From positions 319,268 to 383,267 of the forward strand of contig NW_019775869.1 of the NCBI RefSeq assembly GCF_001039355.2: DNA of 64,000 nt, read 5' to 3'. Made by a program: the position numbers and the translations under genes. The stretch comes from Lingula anatina (taxonomy: Eukaryota; Brachiopoda; Lingulata; Lingulida; Lingulidae). The notes below the pieces were generated by a model. The model was not told where the DNA came from, made no database searches, and saw only the letters and a program-made list of their open reading frames with translations. How positions within the stretch are numbered: position 1 is the stretch's first letter; every line of letters begins with the position of its first letter. Shown piece by piece: positions 1-26,500 of the stretch.

Positions 1-549
1 TCCTGTTGACCCTAGTTCACTCTACGTTGCCTGTTTTGTAACGATATAAGAGGTTTCAGTCTTGCTACCCTGCTGTACACTCTATGAGCATGTAACCGAC
101 GCCTAGCAATTTTCACAGACACATTCTTATGTGTGAAATTTTTCCACTGTGTTGTCAACTGACAAGCAGTGTCGAACTTTGACAACCTGGACATCAAAAT
201 CAGTCGTCGGTCTTCACGGCCAGTAGTTTTCTTGGACGACCCATCAGAGGCAATTTGCCTCTTGATCCAGTGTTTCTATACCGAGACCAGACCCTCTGCA
301 CGGTTCTGACTAAACAATTCAATTGTATCGATATACTGACATTGCTTATATTCCGCCTCTTCAGGTTAATAACTTGCACCTATAACCGTTAGATAATTGC
401 CTGTATCTTGCCATATTGGAGGAAGACAGGAATAACATTTGCTGTACATTTACAAGACCAACAATACAATCCCATGGTACAGCGGTTTTATACTCATTAG
501 TCACATTATAAGTAGACCAGGCATTATAATTACCCAAGATCTGCCTACT
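1..549. other. Intergenic, nothing recognised
   Basis: I see no exon with supported splice sites here. A short alternating TG/TA tract sits near 590-620. The stretch probably lies downstream of the protease gene. Confidence 0.4.
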
Positions 550-555
550 TTTATT
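550..555 (-). terminator. Candidate polyadenylation signal of the CUB-trypsin gene
   Basis: AATAAA on the minus strand lies about 105 bases past the stop codon at 660-662, the usual distance for a short 3' UTR. Confidence 0.5.
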
Positions 556-659
556 ACTCTGAGTTAGGGGGTGACACTTCTTTTGTCCAGTGTGTGTATA
601 TATATGTGTGTACATATATACGCTAGCCTCGACTTTTTGACGCTTTAGAACATCTGCGG

Positions 660-13252
<12,593 letters not shown>

Positions 13253-13495
13253 TTCGTGGTACTCACGTTCACCTCATTCAATCAGTATACAGTTGCTCTA
13301 CTTATGCATTTCTAAATACAGAACTTTGTAAACAGTACACGAAGATAACTCTATCGTGCAAACTTTCTAATCTAGCTTACATTTTGGTTGGGTTTATCTT
13401 TCGAAATATTTTGAAATATGTCCACAGAAAACTACTTGTAATCTACGTTTTGCTAAGGCTAATTTTGAATAATCGACAAAACTCCCGTCTTAAGT

Positions 13496-13503
13496 CTTAT
13501 ATA
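13496..13503 (-). promoter_or_regulatory. Candidate TATA box of the CUB-trypsin gene
   Basis: The minus strand reads TATATAAG about 245 bases before the ATG at 13252. It follows a short G-rich stretch and is the only clear TATA-like box close upstream of the signal-peptide exon. Position and direction fit a core promoter, but the start site is not visible. Confidence 0.35.
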
Positions 13504-15313
13504 CCCCGTATACCCACCCAACAGTAACACCCAGTTACACCGTCTAGAAAGAAATTTTTAATAAAATCTTTCGTCCATGTTATATAATAGGTCAATATAT
13601 TTTGATGGATAACAACAAAAACTGAAAAGTACATATCACCGATTTTTATTTTTGAACGTCCTCTACAAATTTATGTCTACAACGTACACTGTATGTGAGA
13701 ATATGTCACTTTGAGCGCAAACATACAGTAATCTATCCTCATTGTAGGATATCTGCCAAACTTATCAGAAAATCAAAATAACAAGTAATGCCTTCACTGA
13801 GAAAATCTAATAAACTTTATAACTTCTTATAGGCAACGCAAATTCACCAAATGCTCATTAACAGAAAGGTCAATACTTCATATACAGAAAGCTTTACATA
13901 AAAATCGGTAAAAACTAACATTATATTCGAGCAACATTCTCAGCTGATCATCAGATGTTAAATTGTAAATAATCTGTAAATAACATATCCTATAAGGAAA
14001 AAAACAACTAATTCTCTAACTAATTGTGATAATAATAACAATAATTGTATCTGGTTAAATGGTTGCATCCCCCCACCTCTGTACATCTGGAAGACATTGG
14101 ATTTGCTGCTCCTCCTGCAACCACGACTGCATGGAAGACGATATTGCACCATACCCCTGCTAAATATACTTAAAATATAGGATGAAAAGTCATGTTGTTG
14201 GATTAATTTCCTCTCATTTACTCATACAGTGCACTTGTTTGTGCTGTTCAAGGTTTATTTTGTTTAATGCCCTTTAATTCAGTTATCTCACCTTTCTTTA
14301 GCCAGTTCTAAACAGTGTATGTGTCATGTACTGAGTAACATTGTCCTTTATTAAATTTTCTCACTGAATTACATAAAAACATAATATAATGACACTTAAA
14401 AAGCAGGGTAGTTTTAACCTGAATATAACTGCAGTATTCCGCCTGGTACACTGTTTTAAGATAAAAAAAAAAAAAAAAAAAGATACCAGTAGAATCTGAT
14501 ATGAATTTTGTCATGTAGCTTTGTGCATTCTCTCTACTGCGAGTCTGGACACAAATCAAGAGATGTAATCGCTATTTATCTGTAAAACATATCTCTGTGT
14601 AAATGTTAATAAACCACGAAAATAACCAAATGTTACCAAAAACTCTTTAACTTAAAGAAAGAAACTGTTGTTGTTGTTTGTGGAGTATCTTATCTGAAAT
14701 CCTGTTGTAGCATTTCTGTTCAAAATTTCTGTTTGATATTTTGAGTCAACATCACAAGTTGTTATTGTACTTGACAAAAATGCACTGAACAACATTTCAG
14801 GATATTTCATGACTTAAAGGCATGTTGTCCTTTATACATATAACATATTTCCATTCTAAAAATATCAACTTAAAATTATGCACCTTTATCACCATTTTCA
14901 ATTATTTCATTTACCCTGTTACAGTATTTTTACATACTTATTTTCTACAATATATTTAACTAAATATAAACACATTTTAATTCTCCAACAAGTTAATTCA
15001 TTCATCTTATTTACCATTTCAGCTGTTTTAATGCTATATCAAATTCTAAAGGCATGAATGAAGGTAATTTCTCCTCCCCACCACTCAAAAATAATAGATA
15101 AACAAATACAATAAATTGCAGATCTAAAACATCCTTCAGAACATAAACAACTATGTACAACTGTTCTTTTTTAACCTTCTATGAGAACAGAACACATACT
15201 TTTCCTTTTAGGACAATTTAAAGCAGATCTTAAAGCAGGAATCAAAATTGAGCAGACTTGTGAAATGTAGACAGGGATCCTGAGCAGAGTGTATGATGTT
15301 GGCAGGCATCCCA
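13504..15313. other. Intergenic between the protease and the M13 gene
   Basis: No supported exon is visible. The right part is expected to be the 3' UTR of the M13 peptidase (stop at 15314). Candidate minus-strand ATTAAA-type signals occur near 14974 and 15024, but I cannot choose between them. A poly-A run is at 14462-14480. Confidence 0.4.
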
Positions 15314-18300
15314 TTACCATACACTGCACTTGTGAACTGGGTTCATCTTGCTTCCCAAGGGACAGGAGAAAGTTTCTGAAAACTCGTGCAGGTTTGACAA
15401 GGCACCATTCACTCTGAAAAATCATAGATGTGCCATGATGATTATACATTGTGTCTGGTCTAGAACAGGGTGAAAAGTTGACAAGATTGAGTTGAAAATG
15501 TGTACTTTATTTTCACCAGCAGAATATCTCTACTGGTACATGGTAACAAAACATGTACACCAAGATATGGGTCACTATGATAACAAGAAACACATTTCTC
15601 TTTTTCAAAGCCTCACTATCACGCATAAGGTTGCCTTGCATTAATATTATATTGGTGAAAGACCATCACGTTTGTAATTTCACACTGAGTGGGACAAATT
15701 ATCCATTCAGTCACATAATTACATGTTAGGACCTCTCAAAGTGCAGTGGTATAAACTGTATTCCTGAAGTATTCTGCTTTATGTGTGAAGGCCCTTTGAT
15801 ACATATCTCAGTTTGATGTATTGAAACTTGTCCACGGCCTGCGCTTTGAACAATAAGACAATTGCACTTGCATTTCCCTAACATGCTCACCAGCATTTTA
15901 ATTCCTTTCAGTGCATTCATCTAGCAAAAGTGCAAGTACAATCATGCTATTGATGGAAGCTACGCCTAGATATAATTATACTCGCATACAGTGGACAACT
16001 GGTGTTGATACTAGTGCTAAATGTCTCACCTGTATTTTGGAGGTCCATGTTCATCAGTTATCAAAGCTTGCACTGCATATTCTGGTGTGTAGTAGGAGCA
16101 CCATATCTGAAAGAAACATATGCACAGCTATTGGCTTGACAATGTCAACTACCCTTGGAAGATATACTTAACACATTTAGTGTTGCAAAAAAAAAAAAAA
16201 AGTGGTAAAAATGCCATCCAATAAGTTTTTCACATTACTTAAAGCGTCTTGTAACTGTCTTAATTTTCTTCAAAAAAAAAAAAAAAAAAAAAAAAAATTC
16301 AAATAATTGTAACTTAATCACCACAGTAGTGTTTTAACTCAGTAAACAAAACAAAACAAAACAAAAAAAAAAAAATGAAATAAAAATAATATGTGTAAGT
16401 ATTACCTTTCCAAATCCCATGAAGAGCAGTTGGTTATTTGTGGCATTCAGACCAACAAGTCCCTGCTCCCTGGCATGCTGTCTGCTCCATGCCTGATAGG
16501 CCAGATAGGCCATCTTAATGCCACCATTATCAGCTATATTCTCTCCAAGAGTAGTAAGACCATTTACCTGAAATAGGAGTATAATTGAGATTTTAAGTCT
16601 ATTAAACACCCATCCTGGTTTCTATTCCGATCAATATTTATAAATAAAGATTTGCTGGCCACAGAAACATGACATCAGGTACTGCTAGTGGGAACACACT
16701 TTTGAAAAACTCCTAATTGCAGACAGTCAGTAACATGATTGTGTAGCTTGTAAAAAATAACGCTTATTTTACTGTTTTTAGTGTTGCTCAGAGCAAAATA
16801 AGTTACTAATAATTTCTAATAAAAGCATTTTTACACATTGCAAAAAGGCCAGTCACTGATAGGCCCTACCTTATGGCCCCTGATAGGCCCTACCTCATGT
16901 CGCCTGATAGGCCCTACTGCCCCCCCCCAATGGGCCCTACCTTAAGGCCCCTGATAGGCCCCACCTTATGTCCCCTGACAGGCCCACCTTTTGCCCCCTG
17001 ATAGGCCCCACCTTATGCCCCCAATAGACCCTACCATATGCCCCCTAACAGGCCCTACCTTATGCCCCCTGATGGTGTACTGGCTGTACTGATCCACCAT
17101 ACATTTAGTTCTCTTCTTGAATGCTTTAATGGAGGCATTGTTCCACCACTGGTGCATGTTACCATACTTGTCATAGTTACGACCTGAAATTATAATGAAT
17201 AAGAACAGTTTTATTGTTTTGTTTGCACCCAACATAAGAATGTGAGTCAAATGCCAAAGTATTTAACCTAGGGTAAAGAAAAGTTTATTAATTTTTATTT
17301 TCCTCTAGCAAAATTTCTTTGTTTTTAGAAAATCAGGTCAATTTTTTCCAAAAATAAAATCTATAAGTTCCTAAACATATCAGCTTATACACTGCTATTA
17401 GAAGCAAAAAGGGAACAAAAATCTTCAAAATGTACCTGAGCTATCAAAAGCATGTGTCAACTCATGACCCATTACCATCCCTGCTGCCCCAAAACTGTAA
17501 GCCCTGATGGAATAAGAAAATGTTTGTCTAAATATTCAAATCATGAATTAAAGGAAACACTTTGGAACACAACATTTTCTTTTAATCTTAGCTTCAATGT
17601 CTTAAACATCTCTGTCTTTCAGATTCATACCTACAAAATTTACTATGAAGTGCAATTACAAACCGACTTATGTGTGTATTTGATCAAAAATATAAAACTT
17701 AAAGAATATGTGATAAAACTAGTAGTAAAGTTCCTACGGCTTGATATAATTGAATTAATGTCAAAAAATGAAAAGAATCCAACCATGTATTTATGCCAGA
17801 GTGTATTTTATGTTTTAAAGATGGCTCCTCATTGTCACAATCAAATTGTGTAATTATTAAAGTGAATTTTTGAAAAGGACTTAAAGCTGATTATTTTCCA
17901 TCATCATGTGGGGTTTAAAAGATGTGATAGGCCTAAGGCCAGTACTTACATAGGGAATTCACTATCATAGAATGGAGACTGTAAAATGCCTGCTGGGAAG
18001 GCAATGTAGTTGTACACTGATGTATAGTAAGCATTCACTACTGCTGGAGTCATGTGCCATCTGGATCACAGAAAACATTATGTTACACTATAGTTGCCAT
18101 GTGTTAAACTCTATACAGGTTTTGAAATTCTAAGCTATATACATATATATATTCTAATATTCTGATTTCAGCATTGCTTATACAAACTATATTGTCTTTT
18201 TTCTTCAGGTCCATCTGATAGAGATAAGTGTTCTAAATAAAGAAATATGGTTAATATACTAATATCGTAACAGAAATAAAGTAATATCTATTATGTTTGG

Positions 18301-19990
18301 TACATAAACATAAGCTGTCGTCTTCTCTTCATCAAATTTCCCCATCCACTGTTAAAATATCAATACATCTTACTGTCTTTTTCAATACAGTAATCATAAA
18401 AAATTAAATAGTATACAAACTCATATCTGTCTGGTGGCTTTCCTCTCTTATCAAGGTTTTTCCTTTTGTAAAATCTTCTCAAAGCTAATGTATTATCAAA
18501 CAGTGATGAGGTCACAGTCAACTACAAAAAAAAGAACCAAAATATCATCAACTTTATACATTTCCTTGCTTTCACACAATATTTCTTTCAAAATAATCAC
18601 AAGTGTTAAACAATTAATATAATTTTAAATTGAAACAAGCTATATAATCATAATAATGATAACAATTATGCAGGATTTTATTGCTTTAATTTCCAACGTG
18701 ATTTTTGTCATAATCTGACAACCAAATTAATCCTTTTGCTAAGCTCACAGGGCTTGCTGTGGTTATTGCCTTTTCCTTATTTTCTGGTGACATATTTTCT
18801 TATAAATAAATAAATAAATAATCTTACATTCTGGTAATATTTGTCGAGTTCTTTGGGAATAGTGATCCACTCCGGATATCCTATCTGCTGTACTACAGCC
18901 TGAGCTTTATCCAGTGCTTTGGCTTGGGTGTCCTTGTCCATCCAGCTCACCTTAGGGAGATTATCGGTGAAAGCATCGCGGATATATTTCAGTATGGTTT
19001 CCACCTTGAAGAAAATCATAGTACTTCAAGAATAAAGTGTTTAAGCCTTTGGTTTCCAAGAAAAAAAATCTGCAAATTAATAATGAGAGTTAATTCATTG
19101 ACATCTTGGTGCAATCAAACAAAGATAAAAATCACAACAGGCAATATGACATCATATAAATATGAAATAAAAACATGCTAATAATGTGTAACCCAGCACA
19201 ACAACAAATCTCAGATTCAATACAAACCTGATTTTTTTGCTCTTTGGAGAATTTCTTTTCTACGAACAAAGCTCCCGTGGCAAATCCAACAGAACTGTCC
19301 ACTTTAGAAACACAGTTTTTCCATCTTGGTGGCTCACTGGAGACACCCTTTTCTACCTTATTTATAATCAGCAGTGCCTGTCTAAATGCTAAAGAAGCAG
19401 AGCTCAGCAGCTCCTGAATGGTCTGCCATACCATATAGCTGGCAAGTATACTGGAATGACAGAAAGATATAGAAATTAATTTGAATGCTGCAATACAATT
19501 AATTAAAACAATGATTTCATATATTACTGTTAAAAATGCTGTGACCAGATTACTTAATGTCAGCAAAATTTTTTGGCTCTCCAAGCAAACACACAGACAT
19601 TTTTTTCAAATAAAAACAACAACAATTCCCTTACGCATGATCAGACTGCTTGACAATCTCTGCCATCTTTTTCATGTAGTCTGGTGTACTAACTAAAACA
19701 CTTTCGGATGCCGAGATACTGGTGTTGAACATCCTGCTCATGTACACTGTTAAATCAATCTGGGAAGAAAACAAAGGTTACAGTATATGTTAACTAAAAC
19801 AAAAACTATTTAATGTGTAGAAAAAAGTATTAAATTGCAGTGTCACAGGTGTTAAATGTTGATTTATCGTATGCATTTGTATTCAAAAACACTATCATTT
19901 CCATCTTTTCAAAGCATATGCTTACACTAATCTCAACATGCACATACAGAGAGGCAATCTATATTCTCCTCTTATCAGGAAAAAATCATG

Positions 19991-20077
<87 letters not shown>

Positions 20078-20579
20078 CATGCTGAAAACTTTTCAGAAGA
20101 ACTGGACATTTGGACTGGCAGTAATGAAAAATTTGCCGGACCGAATGGATATTTGTCGGACTGAAAATCACGCTATTCATTTGAGACAGTGCGATTAGAT
20201 AGGTTACTTTGTTTATGAATGTAATAGGTTTGAAATGGAAGGGAAAAAACGCTTTGGGTTTTATATAATTTTATTCAGGGGCGGATCCAGAGCTATTTAC
20301 TGACTGTCTTCCAACTTATCTTTGTTGATTCTTCCTCCAATTTTGACCGTCTTCCAACAGAAAAAATTAGATATCCGTCAACGTAAACTTGAAAATCTGA
20401 CCGTCTTCCGGAAGACCCAGAAGACGGCCTAAATCCGCCCCTGTTATTAGTGAAGTATATTCAAAATTGTGGTTTTTGAAACTCTTGTCAGTCCTTTGGA
20501 CAGACCAAGTCCAATTTTTTACCAGTCCAGACAAATTTTCTCGGTCATGACCAATTGGACCGACAGTTTCAGCATGTCC

Positions 20580-20626
<47 letters not shown>

Positions 20627-23531
20627 ACACAAAAAATTATCTTACAGTGTTCCCCATGCTGGCCATCAGTTCACCCACTGTCATCTTGTGGTATAGTGAC
20701 TTAGGATCAGTCATGTTCTCCTTTGGTAAAAAGCTCTGCAAAAATGTGGAGGTATTCAGTAAATATAGTGGATCAAAGTTATTAAGATGTATTTTCTATC
20801 TGTATGAAAGTAAATATGCTGTTGATTTTTATCTAATTAAACAATTTTCCTCACCTTCGCAATTTTAGTCTCAAATTTCCATAAATTCTCCATCTGCTCA
20901 GCATTGAACGTTTCATTTTCAGATCCAAGAAGCTTCAAAGTAGTTGCACCTAACTGTACGTAGGCTTTATGGAACTTTTCTGAAGTATTCCTAATATACT
21001 CTTCACGACTACCTAATGTCAGTCCAGCCTGTTCAAACTGTTAAACAAAACAAAACAAGAATTTATGTTAAAATAGCAGTATCTTGAAAACCAATACTAG
21101 CCAATATTTTTCAATCAATGAATCAATGTTAAAATGAACAATGTGGCAATGGGTGAAAATCAGTTAACATGTGTTAACCCAAAGTGTCTAATATTAACAA
21201 AATATAACTTGAGAGGGATAATATTCATTTATTTATTCATTAATTGATTTTTCATTCATAACATTTATTATTACTTCATTAATGTATCAGTCTGAATTTA
21301 GACAAAAACAAATTCAGGCTGGAAATAAAACTTGAAATCTCCCAGAAGATACAGTTAAAAGTGCTACAGTATTTCTTCACTATCTGGTCATTTGGTGATA
21401 GATTAAACTGATATCAAATAGTCCTGGTGTGAACTCAGCACTAACAGTTCATTTCTAACTGTTAATCTAACATTTCTAGGTGAAACAGTGGGTTAAGGGC
21501 ATATAGCAGTTGGCAGACAAGCAGTGTTCTCATTACCTGCACTATGTTCAGAGAGCTATTCTTGTCGTCAGTGCTCACAGCCATGCTGAAGAATGGAGAG
21601 CCCTGCTCCAGGTGAGACTTGACAAGTGTGTCCATAAAATTCCAGCTGGATTGACTCCAGTTACCAGAAACTGGATCAGATGTTAGGGGCCAAGAGCCCA
21701 GGTCTTTAATCATCTGAAATAGATTTGTGAAGGTTAATCTCAACTTTGTGACAAAAAAAAAAATAAAGAAAATGATAACTGATTCACTAATCTGATTAGG
21801 CATTTTTTTACATTAAGACATGGCAGAATAACAAAACCAAACCACTATATTTCCAATATCAATGGAAAAAAGAATTACATGTGTTTGCAGTTTCTTCATG
21901 TTGTACATTTCAAAACATATGTTGCTATTCAAAGTTACAATGCGATTCCTGGTAGACACATGTTGACAATACAATATTAAGACTTGCTACATGTATATGT
22001 GATTACAACTCATTAGATTATGCTCCAGCATCTAATTCACTAACCCACACCATAATGATGTAACAGTGCAGGGAAGTAATGATCAATGCAAGGTAATTTT
22101 GATGTAGGTACATCATACATTTTGCTAGGGTAAGTAACAATGCAGACATTTAAAGAACCAACCCCTATATGTTACCTTGAGCAATGGAGTAGCACCAGCA
22201 ACCTCAATAGCAGATGTATCCATACAAGAGGTGAGCAAATCCTTGGCTTTTTTCACAGCTGTGGAGTTTTCACCTCTAAGAAGATTACCTGGTTCTGACA
22301 AAACCTGAATCAATCAAGACAGTACATCAGAATTGCATCACATATTTGTATCTGTGAACTCTACATACAAACAAATGAGTAACAATAACAGTGTTCATAA
22401 TTTCAGTTACTAATCTTTTGTCATAAATTTCTTTTCTACATCTTTTTTTTCTTGTGACAAATTCTACTTCATTTTCAAAAATCACATAATTGTACAAGCT
22501 ATCAATTTATGATGAATTATTTCAGAAACCTAGCTTTCTAAACTTGCCATTTTCAGGAAGGCCGAGTTCTTGTCATACACTTCTGCAAATGATGTCCATT
22601 TGGGTTTGTCTGGTGGAATTATTCTGTTTTTTACCCAATTTCCACAAGTGTATTCATAAAAGTCATCACAGGGATTAATTGTGAGATTCATGTCCTTCAG
22701 CATGGAACCGCTTGCTTTCACACAAGATGGAGTTAAACATCCAACATTCTGTTAAAACAAAATACTTCAAATCACAATATATCCACGATTATATGATGTC
22801 TACAAAAGCAATAATTAAAATAGTTTTATCAACTTACTATGAAAAGTTACATTCTGTAACACCATTTTCCACAAGAAAATGAATAATTTACTCCTAATAG
22901 CTAAATAGCTAAATCATTAACAGAAAAGAAAAAAAAAAGCCATTTGCGAACAGTGGCCAAGCTTGAGTTTTCCTTCTTTTTCCAGCAAGGCCAATTGTCC
23001 CTCAGATTTTTCTTCACACAAAGGTATAACTTGAATGAATGGCACCCACCTGTTGTATACTCTGGAAATGCATCAGGACCACAAGGATAATGAGCACCAC
23101 TATCACAGCCATTGCTATCACCAGCAGAGCACCCAGCTGCTTCTCTGTCTTGCTCCATTTCGATTCTTTCTCTTCATTCAAAGGTTCTAGGAAAAAGCAA
23201 TAAAAACTGCGTTAGGTTTTTTTTTCTCTATAGAGTTGATAAATTATTGCTATTAAGCTAGGCTCTATAGACTATTTCATTTTTGTTGTTTAAAACATTT
23301 TAACTGTCTGGATAACAGTCTGACAGTTTCACAAAAAAAGAGAATAGAAAAAAAATTACATAAAATAAATTAGTCTAAATAGGGCACATTTACATAAATA
23401 TATCATGACAAATGTACCTACTTAAGCATAATATCATATAATCATATATATTATTCTTATTTAGATCAGTATTATTATGACCTAGACAGTTTTAAGAGGC
23501 AAATATGGATGACACATACAAAGATCATCTG

Positions 23532-23587
<56 letters not shown>

Positions 23588-26500
23588 AAAAAAATTCAGA
23601 AACATTGTAATTTTGAATAATTATAAAATAACCATATGAGCTAAGGTAAATATTTTAACCAAATATTGATGGATAATGCACCCACCATTCTTTATATTTT
23701 GAAATTTTGCCAAGAAAGAAAGATTTTTACTGTCATGGAAATGACAAAGTTTCAGCAGTTCAACTTAAGTTCAACTTGAATCCAAAAAATTTATTACACA
23801 AATCTGGAAAAACAGAATGGAAAAAAATATATTCCACTTGAACTGCAATTTGTATGAAGACCATTAACAAGTATAAATGCCATTCTACACTTTGCTACAT
23901 GCTGGGAACCGAACATTTCCTCTCAACCTTGGCAAAAATGGTGGTTCAAGGTTGTCCTTTTAAGTTTGTGAGAGCATAGGATGTTTGACTAACTGTGGAC
24001 TTTTTGTAACAGCAACAATAAACATTTACTTAAGTATTTAAATCGTGGCTTGTTTAAAGACACAAACACTTTGACATCTATGTTTATAAAGTAACAACAA
24101 CTAAAATCATACTTGTTTCATTAGAGTGTAATAAGACTGTGGCAAACTTTAAATGTAGCCTTAAGACCTCTACTTCATTCACATCACAACTTTAAACGCC
24201 CCAATATTTACAGCTGCTTTTTTTCTACATGGGCTTTACATACAGTGTTTAGAACCAATTGTTTTAACTCCTAATAATAAAGTTTATTCAACTAAAGAGA
24301 TGACAATGTTTTCCTTTTAAGCAGTTCAAGTGGTTAAATCCAAAAGACATTAATTTGTATACAAAGGGGTTGGCATATAGCCCTGCCTTGTTAGCTTTCT
24401 GTAAGGGAGCCAAATTTTACCATTCCGTTTTACTGTCCCTACCAAAACATGTAATCTGACAGGGTCCTCAAACTAATCTGAAACTCCAGAGTGACACCAA
24501 GTTTTGTTCAAACTGAACTCTTTTGAAACAACTCCCAGTAGCTGGCAATCTTTTACTAATAAGTAATTCTGCCATGAAACTTGTTGCACATTTCCAGTTT
24601 TATCTTTGCTCTTATTGCTTCAGTTTAAGGTGAAAATATTAAATAGGTGGAATCAGATCAGAAATATCTGGGATACTGTATGCATTGAAGCTCTTTAGAA
24701 ATTAAGTCTGTTTTGATGCCTGAATAAACCATTTCTTGATTCTTCAAAATTTGCTGAATTCAATAGTTAATAATGGTCATCATCAGTGCACTATATAGAT
24801 CATATTTTCACATTTTTAAATCTTATGCTCAATAAAATAATTTAACACAAATCACAGCTTGATCTTTCAAATATTCCTAACCTCTAAAGTCACTCTTTAT
24901 TTCAAGAAATGTAACTTTTGATTGATTTTTGTACATTTGAAAATATTTCGTTTTGCATGCAAATACCCCTTCTACTGCGTGAGAACATCTGAACAAATTG
25001 AAAAAGTCACCATTTTTTCAACAATTACATTATTCACAAAACTGAACATTCTTCTACTGACACTATTAGCTGTTGGACTATTTGTGATTGAGGCAAACAA
25101 GCCGAATAAAAGGAATCGTATATTAACAGAGTAGCTTGTATATGTATCAGCATTTCTAATCAAATATTTTCTAGCTTCATGTATGCTATATACAGTACGC
25201 TACACAGAATATGCAATTTGATCCTCACATTAACATCCTTTCTAAATTCTATACCTTTGTATCAATTCAAAATCATTAGTATCCAATTTGTTTACTTTTA
25301 GAGGTTAAACATGACAAGTTTAATATGAAATATCCTTTAAAATCCGTAGAAGTAACCATACATACAACACTTCCCATTTACCTAGAAAAGCACCATGGTC
25401 AGTATCTAAATCTTTTTTGTGCACTTTTTGTGTACCAATCGCAGGTAACAAAGGATATCCATATTTTCTTTATTAAACCATACTAAACAGCTGTTCAAAT
25501 AAGCATGTACTAGGCCCTTTACTTAGAATCTGATCCATATATTGCTTTCATCTGTTTTTAAATGAAACTGTTATAGAAGTTACTTAATAAAAAATACTCC
25601 AATCAGAACAAGCTGAATTAAAACAGTGTCTCTTTGTTATTCCATTAATTTTAAATGAGGCACAAGTAAACAAAAAATATTAAAAAAATAATAACCACCA
25701 TTCACAACAACATCATTTCAATGTTGCACTCCAAATAATTTTTCAACTTTCATATATATCTGTACCAGTTTTATTTTTCTCCCTGTCACAGTGCAGTGGT
25801 TCACAGCTGGTCTGCCTTTGCATTTCACCCATCACAACACTTGGCCCATACCCGGAACTTGTCAACTCCACTTCTTTATCAACCATTAATGATTCACTCA
25901 TTTTTTCCAAGCTGCTAATTTTTTTTGTTCTGGCTAAAAAGCACAATTTTAACCTCACATAGAAATAATAAACTGCATCACACGAAAAACACTTTCACTG
26001 GTAAGCTCCTTTCTTAAATCTGGCCAAAACATCTTACCACATGCTGCTTTATAGCAACAGTCAAGCACCGAGAGTTCAAGCAATATAGGGACGCCTGGTC
26101 TTCATCCAACTCTGGGAAAACATTCACAAGTAAAAAGCAGAGTTCAAACTAAGATCAGAAAACCAACTAGTAGCAATATTTCAAAAAATCTTTACCATGT
26201 TAGAACCTAGCAAGCTTTTCACCTTTTAAAATTTTTCTTTCCTCATAATGATGTCATTTTAATTATTAAAAAAAAGTAAAACACATGGTCAGGGGAGTTT
26301 TGAGAGTGCAGGACTAATTTTATGGTCAAATTTTATCAATAAGTCAAAGTCTCTCATAATGACTATTAAGATATTTATGATAATTTAAAAAAAAATTAAA
26401 CCCTTTTATTAAAAGAATACAACAGTTAATTTCTCTTATGGTTTAAATGTTATAATATTTGTAAACAGTGTTGAGATGTATAAGTGTAGCACAGTTTCAA

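Noticed and set aside
15171-15449. 92-residue open frame on the minus strand
   Set aside because: It is a shadow of the last M13 exon, which in the correct frame ends in HKCSVW and a stop.
17452-17853. 133-residue open frame on the plus strand
   Set aside because: It is antisense to the M13 HELTH exon and AT-rich intron, with no splice or family support.
18311-18352. Exon-like segment on the minus strand between M13 exons
   Set aside because: It has an acceptor-like CAG and an open frame, but no good donor, and the M13 family alignment is continuous without it. Flanking exons join in phase directly.
19840-20198. Open frames rich in His-Thr or Val-Cys
   Set aside because: They are (CA)n microsatellite translations.
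23050-23158. Cysteine-rich small secreted protein starting at 23158 on the minus strand
   Set aside because: It is a shadow frame. The true frame encodes the membrane anchor of the M13 peptidase and joins its neighbours in phase.
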